Positions 55,041 to 64,000 of a stretch of 64,000 nt of DNA are shown here, in pieces. The DNA lies in the NCBI GenBank assembly GCA_932294295.1, contig OW028585.1, forward strand, positions 28,876,720 to 28,940,719. Reading direction: 5' to 3'. Both the position numbers and the translations under genes were made by a program. Positions within the stretch are counted from its first letter, which is position 1, and the number at the start of each line of letters is the position of its first letter. The notes beneath the pieces are model-generated. The model was not told the origin of the DNA, did no database searches, and saw only the letters and a program-made list of their open reading frames with translations. The stretch is from Alitta virens. Its lineage: Eukaryota > Annelida > Polychaeta > Phyllodocida > Nereididae.

Positions 55041-55117
55041 TTAGTTTATCAATTTTTTTTCTCTCTCAGTTATTTGGTTTTAATGACTTAGCGTAGCCCT
55101 GACAACCAAACACCTGA

Positions 55118-55290
55118 CTAATAATACCTCACTATTAAGACCGCCTCACGATTAAGACCTTATTATCTAAACCACAGAAATTTTGATACAATGTACTCTC
55201 AACATTGTAATCTATCACATAATTAAGACCACTTGAACATTAGATCAGCAAAATTGGAGGGTGGTCTTAATTGTGAGCTTCCGCACTTTT
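55118..55290. repeat. Short GGTCTTAAT-family copy
   Basis: CTCACTATTAAGACCGCCTC and GGGTGGTCTTAATTGTGAG mark a small, diverged member of the same pogo-like family, near the 3' end of the SDR gene. Confidence 0.6.
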
Positions 55291-55687
55291 ATCTATAGAC
55301 CATATATACACCATTTATGTGCGATTAAAGATGATATATAATAGACTTCTGTCTGACTGAGTCATAAAAGTCATGGGACCCGGCAAATGGTCTGATATTT
55401 TTTTATAACGGCAGAATCAATACATCTAAATTTTAACGTATAATTACATGACATTCGCATGTATAAAATGATATTGATGCACACGATTTTACAAAGTCAA
55501 AACAATAGACATGAAGCATCCATCAAAATTATCAATTCTACAAAATTGTCAGCACTTGTTTCACTTTCCTTAATTATTTATAACACTGACTGTCAGTTGT
55601 GCAATAAATAGGGCGGACAACAGTTTACTCTTTTGTGAATATCTCCCCGATGCGATCGCCTACATTTAAACAGCTGACATCTTCACT

Positions 55688-58600
55688 CTACTGTAACAAT
55701 TTATCTCTTGACGTGAGACTAACATCGTCGAATCCCTCATCAGCAAATCTATTGATGCCGAGAAGGTCGGCAGACTTTCTCCATACCGACTTTTGCAAAT
55801 CACGGTCGTATGATTCTACTGACGAGCGATCTTCCACGCCTTCCACAAAATACTTTCCAGTTTTATCTGGAAACAAATCAAGAAAGCTATTAATTTGCAA
55901 GCATCTAACAGAAAGCTATAAATTGCAGTCAGCTAACCGAAAGCTATCATGATATCTTTTATATCGTTCTTAGACGGATATAACCAACGAAAGTGTTAGT
56001 TATCGACCTCATATGTACAAAACAGGGATTTTCTTGCATAATTAGAGCAGTTAAATAGGCCTAATATGGTATCGGGATCAGAATGTCATGTAAGATATGC
56101 ATATTCAGCAACAACACCAATGGCAGGCTAGTTTCTGATAATTTTAAGATTTTGATGGCAAAAAGTTAACTTGATGTAGGCAGCAAGAAATTAACGTAGA
56201 TATAGTTAATAACCTTTTTAAATAACTCAGTGCAGCTAACGATACAAATATGGCAAAAATTCATTAGATATATGGTTTTTCAGTTCTTTTTCTTAGATTC
56301 CAAAAGTTTCTTTTTCTTTTTTTAATATTGGAAGATTAGATGTTAATTAGATATTGACAACACACTTAATAGCAGTTATTGAGATAACAATATCACTGCC
56401 ACATGATTTATACCAATATTTTTGTGTTAATGAAATATATACGTTTGCGATTGTTTATATAATAGTATCATGAATTTCTTACCAGCAAATTTAGAACTGT
56501 CCGCCACATCACAAATAAGAATTGCAGCCTTTTTCGGTGACTTTGTCATTTTGACACACGGTCTTATTGTTCGGTGCACACAACAGCTTCCAAAAAGTTT
56601 TCGAATTCCACCGGCATGACGAGTTAATTTGGTTGTGGGTGCCCACCCTAAAATCAACAATACATACAGACACGAAAATAATTTCAAGGGTAGAATAACA
56701 TGAATGATTCGTATAAATAATTTATTTAGGGTTGTTCTATTTTTTAAAAACAAGGGGGGGGGGGGGGGGGGAGACTTCTTATAAGATAATGGGGAAAAAC
56801 TGATATCGGGGTAGGAGGGTGGTTGATCAATATTTTCTTTAAAAATTTTCTGGGCAAACCCCCCCCCCCTCACTTTTTAATGGAACAACCCTTAATTACT
56901 TTCAAAAGGAAAATGTCTAAGCTCTAATATATTCAGTGTATTAGATCTGAAATGGTTTCAAAATTGACTGGCAATAAACTATGTTCTAACAATGAATTAC
57001 TGCGTCTGGTGTTACAGGGATATCTAGATACATCTTAATCATGTGGAATAAAACTTGCGATACATGTCATTCGTAGTGAACTGTATCAATCAACCCAGCC
57101 TCTGACAGTGGATTAATGTATCGTTAAGTAATCAATAAATATTAATAACAATGGCATTTCTCCTCCTGTTTGATGCTTATATTAGTATGACAGACAGACA
57201 GAGACATAGTATTTCTTTCCTTTTTTCTTTGAAGGTTAATGGGAATACTTTGCTTTTAGCCTGGCACCAACTGAAGAGCAGATATCAATCGACAAATCAT
57301 GGAAAAAGCTATTTACGAAATGACTCTATTTACGGTGACTCTGATAACGGTGTATCTTATCAGTTTGCAAAAGACACTCTAAGATATGTAATGCATTCCT
57401 CACCTGGATCAACAGCATTACAGATGACGTTGGTGCCTCTTAATTTCTCCGCTAAATGATATGTCATTAACACAAGGCACAATTTGGAGTTTTTGTAGGC
57501 CTGAAGTCCTCTATACGTCCCTGGCTTGGTCAACTGTAGGTTGTCAGTGTTTAGAAAGTCTAAATCTGAAGCAAAAGGATAACATGTGTTTTAGAAGAAA
57601 AATAATAATTTTTATTATTTTAGTTATTTCACATGTCTGATATCATTAACGTGAGACTATAGCCTGACACACAATTCCATTCACAAATCTTATCATTTTA
57701 TGACATTCTGTGCTGTAAAAATTTAGTCAGTCAAAACTATAGCACTAACTCTTCCAGGAGTATGTGAAAATTAAATTTTACATCATCCCTAAATGCCAGC
57801 AATACTTATATGCTATGCTTTGCAAAGAACCTTAAATCTGATATTTGTTTGACCTTGAACATTTGACATTTTGTGTGACCTTGAACTTTTGACATTTGAC
57901 ATTTGACCTTGTACTTGTCCTAATATTTTGTTTTACTCCAGACGCTCATATGACACTGCTATGGACAGACAGCAGACACACTTACAGACAAGATGATTAT
58001 TATTAGTATTCAATGAACTTACTTCTCGTTGACCAGTTATTCTCGTGGTCATGTAATTTGCATGTGACGTTGATAATTCTGCTATCACCCAAGATATTGC
58101 CAGTTTGTATAATGTAGTCTAGAAGTAGATTTGTCAGGAGAAAATGACCTGTGGATCATAAAACGTGTCTCATAAATCAATATGACTTTAAGAATACTTT
58201 AAAAATTTTTCATGATTACTAAAATTGCTCTGTGTGATTAATCATCACACATCAAACTGAAATGAACAAGAAAATAGATGACATTAGTTGAAATGGAAGA
58301 CGACAGACATTATGGACAGTCAGCCAATACAGTCTTTTCACTGAGCAGCCCTGAATTCGGAAGGACATAAGTCTTCCATCTCTTCTTATTACTCCCTTTG
58401 CTTTTCAGATATAGTAGATCATAACTAACTGATTCCATAAATATATTTTTCTCAGGGAAAAAGCGGAAATCAATTAAATGATAAGATCAAATATACATAA
58501 AATGCACTGAAAATACGGCTGCTAGGATGCACTTTGCTTCAGCCAATCACAACCAAGAACAGGAACTTTTTCAGCCAGTAGAATTGCAGTATTCTGTCAT

Positions 58601-59756
58601 AGCCACTAGGGGTCTGTACCGGTTCACGATATATCGATTAAACCGGTTATTTCAATCGATACGATTACATGAATCACTTTATTGGGTAAAACAATAATCG
58701 TTTGACTTCTTAAATCCGTCCATTTCCCATGCACAAAACTCTCATTCCACCAAAAAATAAGTGTTTTCGTGAGAGATGTGCACTATCGTTCGTAAGTTTA
58801 ATTTCATCTGCCACTGTAACTTTCTCATCAGTCGATATATCAAATATCAATTGTCCAATCAATAGATACATATCGTATCGTTTGGAACAAACGGTATGGA
58901 CCCCTAATAGCCACCTAGTGGAAATATAGCAAACCTTCCGTGAAAATCCACTATTGAACATGTTGAAAGGAATTTAATACATGTCACCCATTTGCATTAA
59001 TAATACTGCTGTTGTATACATAATTCTGGACGAAAGGCTAAAATCCCATCAAAACATGATAGAATTTCTCTTGCTCTTTTTGTTTACAAAAGATTATTTA
59101 TTTATCAGTAGTATTAGAGTGATGACAAGTCATTATACTGAACAGTGTCAGGCAAATTTAATTGAGATGATTAGACCTGTAACATATCTGTCTCTTATCT
59201 TAGATAGATAGATAGATAGGCAGGTAGGTAGGCAGGTAGATAGATAGATACATAAATAGATAGATATGGAAAGTGCAGCCCTCATATAACTTGTATATGC
59301 TGAGTCGGAAATAAAGTTTATCTATCTATTTTTCTAGCTAATAGAATCCCTACTATTGCACACATTCATCCAATTGCCGCAAATTTACTCGAAATTAAAG
59401 ATCTACAAAATCACTCACCGAAATAGTTTGTGGCCATAACATACTCTAATCCATCCGTGGTTTTTTGATGAGTTCGAGAATTTGGATGAGGAGCCATCCC
59501 AGCGTTGTTAATGAGAACACTCAGTTTCTTTTTCTTTTTCGTAAATTCCTTAACAAATTCTTTTATTGAGGTTGTTGACGAGAGGTCAAGCTGAAAAATA
59601 AAACCAGGGACAATTGCTGTATTAATCATATTATGACTTAAAATCTCCGAGCATCTTATTCAACCATTAGTTGTATTAGGTGTCTGCCACAATATAATCA
59701 ATTGGATCGATACAATATACAGTTAAATAAATTCAATTGATGAATTTGTGAAAACA

Positions 59757-59801
<45 letters not shown>

Positions 59802-60460
59802 AATGTATGACATAGTATATTGTCACAATTAAGTTGTCCACGCCCACAATTAGGTATTTCAATGAAATTAACACTACTTTCTTCGTAACATTTAAGATAC
59901 ATAGGAAATTTAGGGTTTAGTGCAGTATAGCTGACCCAAATTTAGCAACCACAGAATATGAAATAATGTCACTTTTGGATAAGTTTGAAGTTCTGGCACA
60001 ATAAGAAAAACATTTGTGTAGAATAGTGGGGGCTTAGAGGCGGCAGCCCCGAAGAAAAAGAATCTGAAGACGGATTGCGTTCTTTAACTACTTAACGTGA
60101 ATATGAAAATCGCCATCCTCTTTTTGTTGATGTTATACATTGAATTCAAGCATTTGACGCTATGTGCTTAGTTAAGAGGCTCGCTAAATATGGTCATAAA
60201 TTTGGGTCCGCTATACTGCACTTTTTCCAAAATGTATGTAATAAAAGTAATAGTCCTGACAATAACTCTCACTAACTCACCTCCATGCCATCTATGAGTG
60301 CATTTGGTTGCTCTTTCTTGATCTTTTCGACAGCCGCTGTTCCTTTTTCTTCTCTCCGATATGTAATGATGACATCGTTACCCCCTTCACATAAATACTG
60401 AGCAGCTTCATAGCCCAGGCCACTCGTCCCTCCAGTGATCAACACTACACGACCAGTCAT
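55688..60460 (-). CDS. Short-chain dehydrogenase/reductase, retinol-dehydrogenase (RDH11-14)-like
   Basis: SDRs of this group oxidise or reduce retinoids, steroids or lipid aldehydes with NAD(P)H. Exons 60281-60460, 59419-59590, 58023-58148, 57404-57565, 56483-56647 and 55688-55866 join in phase to 327 residues. Visible features are the Rossmann motif T9-G-G-T-S-G14-L-G16, a basic pair after strand 2 (YRREEK) hinting at NADP(H), L-D-L-S-S at 61-65, N88-N-A-G91, GHFLLTNLLL, the catalytic Y183-K-N-S-K187 and VDPGWAPTT. At the usual catalytic Ser position (after RIINV) the sequence reads T146-C147. There is no N-terminal membrane anchor: translation begins directly at the Rossmann strand, with the ATG immediately after a splice acceptor. 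The C-terminal 60 residues are acidic and not recognised. Exact orthology (RDH, DHRS or WWOX-related clade) cannot be set by eye. Confidence 0.9.
56722..56898. mobile_element. Third copy of the GTTCCATTTAAAAGTG MITE
   Basis: Ends TTTAGGGTTGTTCTATTTTT and CACTTTTTAATGGAACAACC, in inverted orientation, with poly-G and poly-C tracts. It lies in an SDR intron. Confidence 0.75.
58607..58906. mobile_element. hAT-like MITE with perfect 8-bp target duplication
   Basis: A 300-bp element in an SDR intron, with TIRs TAGGGGTCTGTACCGG / GGTATGGACCCCTA, flanked by perfect ATAGCCAC duplications (58599-58606 and 58907-58914). The inner sequence is full of ATCGAT-type palindromes like the copy at 18571, so the two are diverged relatives. 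It is noncoding. Confidence 0.88.
59763..59802. repeat. (TA)n microsatellite
   Basis: Uninterrupted TA dinucleotide run in an SDR intron. Confidence 0.98.
59919..60222. mobile_element. MITE with GTGCAGTATAGCGGACCC ends, copy 3
   Basis: Ends AGTGCAGTATAGCTGACCCA and GGGTCCGCTATACTGCACT; the interior is inverted relative to copies 1 and 2. It lies in SDR intron 1. Confidence 0.85.
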
Positions 60461-61053
60461 CTGTTGAAACAATTAAAAGGTAACACCATCACGGCATCAG
60501 TTTTATTACTAAAGTCAGAACTGCAACCTTTGGAAATTAAACATTAACACTCTAGCTAGCACTAATTGCAAAACTTTTATTAAACGTGAGAATTCGCCAA
60601 ATACCTGCATTTTTCTTTAATCTATCCAATATCAGTTTGGAATAAAATATATTATTATTCATTTTTTGTTTTTTCAAACAATTATATTTGTACAATACAT
60701 TAAATTTAATAAAGTCTTTATAGTTTATTAAACAAATTTATGCAACTCCTGTAAATACATTTATATATTAGAGATAGGCCTAAATAAATGACAACTAACT
60801 ATTGTTTGTCTAATTAAAACACCAACATGGCTAAATAGTAGCTCATTGATTTGTTAATGTGGCTTCTTTTTTGTAGGTTAATACTCATTAATTCAATAAG
60901 CCAAAATCGAAACTGCAGTAGGCCTATGCAAGCTGCAGCCTGCAGGAGCCCCACCCATGATCCCATAAAGTTTTCAACTTTGGCATACAATGTAGACGAA
61001 TTTTAGGTTACATATCCAGGTCCATTTACACTTGATTCATCGTGGAACTTTAC

Positions 61054-61150
61054 CTTGTCTAGTTTAGCGATGCATCTTAAGGACACGACTGATAAAAGTC
61101 CGGCGATCTGTCGAGGTATCAACAAGATCGATCAAGGAACCAAACAGATG
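61054..61150 (-). promoter_or_regulatory. Candidate SDR noncoding first exon
   Basis: On the minus strand a CpG-containing stretch (TTCGCGAGG near 61155) leads to ACAAG|GTAAAG, a plausible donor at 61053. The next acceptor downstream is the one directly before the SDR ATG (60461). A three-codon uORF, MHR (61064-61075), sits in it. No better leader exon was seen between 60.46 and 61.4 kb. Evidence is limited to the donor and position. Confidence 0.3.
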
Positions 61151-62088
61151 ACCTCGCGAAAAGACGCTATTTAAAAGAATATATATATTCACAACAAAAA
61201 AGTTTTTATATCTACCAAATCCGACAATAATATTATTGATTATTCAAAAAAGCATTATTACCTAGCTGTGATAATTATTGGAAATATTACATGTATATAC
61301 AGCATTCGCTCACTAGGCCTGATATTTTTGGGTGAATTGCGGGTTGCGCGGACTACAGGCCCAAATTACCGTTCGCCGACGTCGGCACTCGCTCTATTAT
61401 AATAACCTTCGAAAGTTACCTGACAAACAAATCACAAAATCTGAAAAACAAATACAACCAAAACTCCGACAACATTGACATTACCGTTGTCATCTTCAGG
61501 AATACTTGTAAACTCCTGTAACATTATCAATATTGTAGATAGATAAGATAAATGTTATTGACACTTTTTTAGGTCAAATTTGACCTATTTGTCGTACAGT
61601 AAAATGTAAAAATCAAACTACATGAAAGATACAGGGAGGAAAAAACACACAATTACATATAAAAAAAAAACACATATTTCATGTATACATATCAATATAT
61701 TGATATTGGCAAGTACAACGTACTATTTTGATATATCAAAATAATGAGTTTGGCTGTGTAGTGCCGACAGGCTAGAACAGTGCAAAAGTACCTCTACCAG
61801 TGGGTTACAGTTACTGTTTTATCCATTTTTATTCATTTATTCGCTTGTTTTATTTTTTCTCTTTATTGTTATTTATTTAGACTAAGGAAGTGCAGCATTG
61901 ATTTTACATATCATAATCAGCTGGTTATCGGGAACACTTAGTGTATGTAGACATTGTATACCATTTCTAGGAAAAATCAGTTAACTGTAGTGTAAGCCTA
62001 AGACTCAAGTAAGAGAGTGATTAAGCTCAGGAATTTTTAATTTTTTTTTGTAAATATGCTAGTTTCAAGGCAAACAAAATAAAGTTTG

Positions 62089-62230
62089 TACCGTAACGGA
62101 GGGTATTATTGACAGGGCGGGTATTTTCGACACTCGCATTAAAATGTTAAAAATTAAAAATAAATAAATTAACATTTTAATGTGAGTGTCGAAAAGTCCC
62201 ACCCTGTCAATAATACCCTCCGTTACGGTA
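62089..62230. mobile_element. 142-bp MITE (TACCGTAACGGAGGGTATTA)
   Basis: Near-perfect inverted ends over about 55 bp per arm, same family as 34286-34417. Compensating changes on both arms (TTTTCGACACTCGC / GAGTGTCGAAAA) keep the hairpin. Confidence 0.88.
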
Positions 62231-62290
62231 TGTCTATTTAAGATCAACTTTTAATAGCATATTGCTACACTGGGAATCAGCAAACAAGTG

Positions 62291-62571
62291 AAACCCCCAA
62301 TTGATTATGCAATTACAGTTTATAAACTCGAGTATATCTAAACATCAATAGTAATTTTACACCTCAGAAATCCAACAGAATATTAAGTTTTGAATCAGTT
62401 TTTGGATGGAAAATTGGCTAAACCCCCAAGATTAATTATGCAATTACAGTTTATAAACCACGAGTATTTGTTTCGAAGGTAATTGTCTACATCAATAGTA
62501 ATTTTACACCTTAAAAATCCAACAGAATATTAAGTTTTGAATCAGTTTTTGGATGGAAAATTTGGCTAATC
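62291..62571. repeat. Tandem duplication of ~130-150 bp
   Basis: Two adjacent copies share ATTATGCAATTACAGTTTAT, CATCAATAGTAATTTTACAC, AATCCAACAGAATATTAAG and GAATCAGTTTTTGGATGGAA. The second copy has a short insertion (TTTCGAAGGTAATTGTC). It lies directly before the unidentified coding remnant at 62591. Confidence 0.85.
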
Positions 62572-62590
62572 ATCTTGTAAGCATGCTGTC

Positions 62591-63408
62591 CCTTCCTTTG
62601 ATCAGCATACCACTATAAAAATACTTCATGAAGGCACCTATCCTGAATGGTTCTTCTTCAGAAAGGATGTAATGCTTATGTGGCAAAAGCTCAATGACAT
62701 GGCTAAGGACAAGCTAGTTATCATTCTACAGGCAGCTGAGTCTGTGTTGCAACGTGTGAGATACGACAACGACAGCTGGAATCAATGGTTGAAGAGACCT
62801 ATTTATACAAATCCAACTTGTTCAAGTCTTTTATATTATGGTAAGTATAGCTTTGCCCAGTTACATGTGTATATTACCATTTGTGATATTTAAATATCTT
62901 TAAACTTTAGTGTAATTATGTAAATTTTAAGGCAAGTATGTACCATCAGTCTATCACAAAACCTGTATCATGCCCAATTAACCCATTTGTAGACACTAGA
63001 CAGAGCCAACTTCCTAAATCATAGAGTATAGTTGATAAGTATGATAGGAAACGGTTCTGCAATTCTTTAATAGGGGCTTTTGACTGAAAAAGGACACTTT
63101 GTCATTGTTTAATGGTTATATTTCCACACTTTTTGTTTCAGGAAAGATGGAAAGTGACAGTGAGTATACAATTTTAAAACAAAAAACAATATTTGTAATG
63201 CCACTAAACCTTTTATTATCAGCTGATTATTATTGCAAAATTAATTACAGACGTATTAGACCGATTATATCTGATCATTAAAGACGATAGAACATGGTGC
63301 GCTCTCTTGGGAGGATTTGGTGGCCTTGAAAAAGGCCATAAATATTTTTGGAGTTTTCTTGTTATTTTTTACTGGAACATCTACTGGAACAGGAACAGGA
63401 CAAGATGA
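62591..63408 (+). CDS. Unrecognised spliced coding remnant (three exons, C-terminal part)
   Basis: I do not recognise this protein. Three segments join in phase with good splice signals: an open stretch ending at 62840 (donor GTAAGT), an 18-nt microexon 63142-63159 (acceptor TTTCAG, donor GTGAGT), and 63251-63408 (acceptor ATTACAG, stop TGA). The product reads PSFDQHTTIKILHEGTYPEW, then RKDVMLMWQKLNDMAKDKLV, later LDRLYLIIKDDRTWCALLGG and FGGLEKGHKYFW. It is Trp- and Lys-rich with helix-like periodicity. The 5' limit is unclear: an in-frame stop lies upstream in the tandem duplication and no start codon is evident. Just before the stop, reading +1 across a T-run gives an alternative ending (GTSTGTGTGQDDYFLGDI, stop 63428-63430), so a frameshift is possible. 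It may be a host gene fragment or part of a mobile element. Confidence 0.4.
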
Positions 63409-63816
63409 TTACTTCTTAGGAGACATCTGAGTCATATTAAGGAAGGACGTGTTCATCAGGCTGCTCATGTTGAGCGGAGTCAAACTGGCAGGAATTAAGG
63501 TTGTCACTGCCAGACCGCAATGATCCCACTGAAGGAAAGAAGAAACAGGCACCACTGGAGAAGGTACAGCAGAGAAGACACCCAATGAAGATGAAGGCCC
63601 AGGTCCAGAAGACTGGTAGGTACCTGCAGGCTGGAACGTGGCAACTGAAGAAGCTCCTGCAGGCTGTAAAGAAGCTGAAGCAGACGGCTGTGTAGACATC
63701 GTCTGCAAGGTAGTCCATTATTTCTCAGGAGTAGCCTGCTGGACCTGGCTGAATGTCGGCTGAAACATCTGGGCCTACTGCTGATGGAGCTGCTGCTGCT
63801 GAATAATTGTGACAGG
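63409..63816 (-). pseudogene. Decayed Gln/Ser/Pro-rich exon, convergent with the remnant above
   Basis: On the minus strand a consensus acceptor (TATTTTACAG, about 63817-63826) opens a reading frame beginning PVTIIQQQQLHQQ and continuing QMFQPTFSQVQQATPEK, MSTQPSASASLQPAG, and finally MNTSFLNMTQMSPKK before TAA at 63409-63411. The frame is broken by an in-frame TAG and an in-frame TAA near its start, each one base from a Gln codon, so it cannot be translated whole. Composition resembles a low-complexity activation or scaffold region. From the Met at 63708 it is open for 99 codons. No family is recognised. Its stop directly abuts the stop of the plus-strand remnant (63408/63409). Confidence 0.35.
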
Positions 63817-64000
63817 CTGTAAAATATACTCATTGTTCCCTTTAGTTCTTTAAGCTAGCACAGAATCATCTAATCAACTGTTCTATTGTGTAGTGTGCAA
63901 GATGACCTATATTTAGCTGGCCTAATTTGGCTGACCTGGTTTTGAATGGAACTTAGTGGAAGCAGTTCTGGAAGATTCTGCAACACTCTAGAACACTCTA

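Larger units (their letters stand above)
52300..55687. other. Intergenic between UBE2E and SDR
   Basis: AT-rich. Holds a poly-G tract at 52520-52541, the TATAA inverted repeat, and two copies of the GTTCCATTTAAAAGTG MITE. No gene seen. Confidence 0.5.

Noticed and set aside
63501..63833. Lys/Gln-rich plus ORF and Ser/Leu-rich minus ORF
   Set aside because: Alternative frames of the same Q/S/P-rich region; the frame ending MTQMSPKK has the better composition and a splice acceptor.

Overview
This is an AT-rich animal (metazoan) genomic window. It has spliced genes with GT-AG introns, no operon-like packing, and long intergenic and intronic tracts filled with tRNA-derived SINEs, MITEs (short non-autonomous DNA transposons), broken LINEs, satellites and simple repeats. 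The gene content (a ciliary NPHP3, SLC26, DUSP3-like, UBE2E and a retinol-dehydrogenase-like SDR) and the repeat style suggest a marine invertebrate. I cannot name the species or settle deuterostome versus lophotrochozoan from sequence alone. All exon models were assembled by eye from splice sites, reading phase and family resemblance.

Layout. (1) 487-9605, minus strand: the first ten coding exons of NPHP3 (433 codons), running off the left edge. Its probable promoter lies near 12.58-12.71 kb, with RFX X-box-like sites further upstream. (2) 9.6-28.3 kb: repeat-dominated. It holds three SINEs of one tRNA-Gly-derived family (two here, one inside NPHP3), a 41-bp satellite split by a LINE that carries a hAT MITE, a 2.5-kb fold-back element inserted at TTAA in another LINE remnant, and pogo-like GGTCTTAAT repeats. 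(3) 28379-38882, plus strand: an SLC26 anion transporter with a proposed small first coding exon, an 8.15-kb repeat-filled intron and one large exon carrying nearly the whole protein. (4) 38.9-44.1 kb: flank with a Tc1-like MITE and a LINE fragment. (5) 44153-45486, plus: a complete three-exon DUSP3/VHR-like phosphatase whose signature His is Asn. (6) 48436-52290, minus: a complete UBE2E-class ubiquitin-conjugating enzyme with a noncoding first exon. (7) 55688-60460, minus: a complete six-exon short-chain dehydrogenase (327 aa). (8) 62.3-63.8 kb: a tandem duplication, then an unidentified three-exon coding remnant (plus) whose stop abuts the stop of a decayed Gln/Ser/Pro-rich minus-strand exon.

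The five recognised genes belong to unrelated processes: ciliary signalling, anion transport, MAPK dephosphorylation, ubiquitination and carbonyl/retinoid redox. I see no functional cluster. What links them is architecture. NPHP3, DUSP3-like, UBE2E and the SDR all have a splice acceptor 0-63 nt before the ATG, so leader introns (or, less likely, spliced-leader addition) are the rule here.

The most unusual items are the NPHP3 promoter/X-box neighbourhood, the fold-back TTAA element with regularly spaced GCGCCCTAAG motifs, the lost anion-site serines in SLC26, the Asn-Cys signature in the phosphatase, and the unidentified gene remnant at the right edge.
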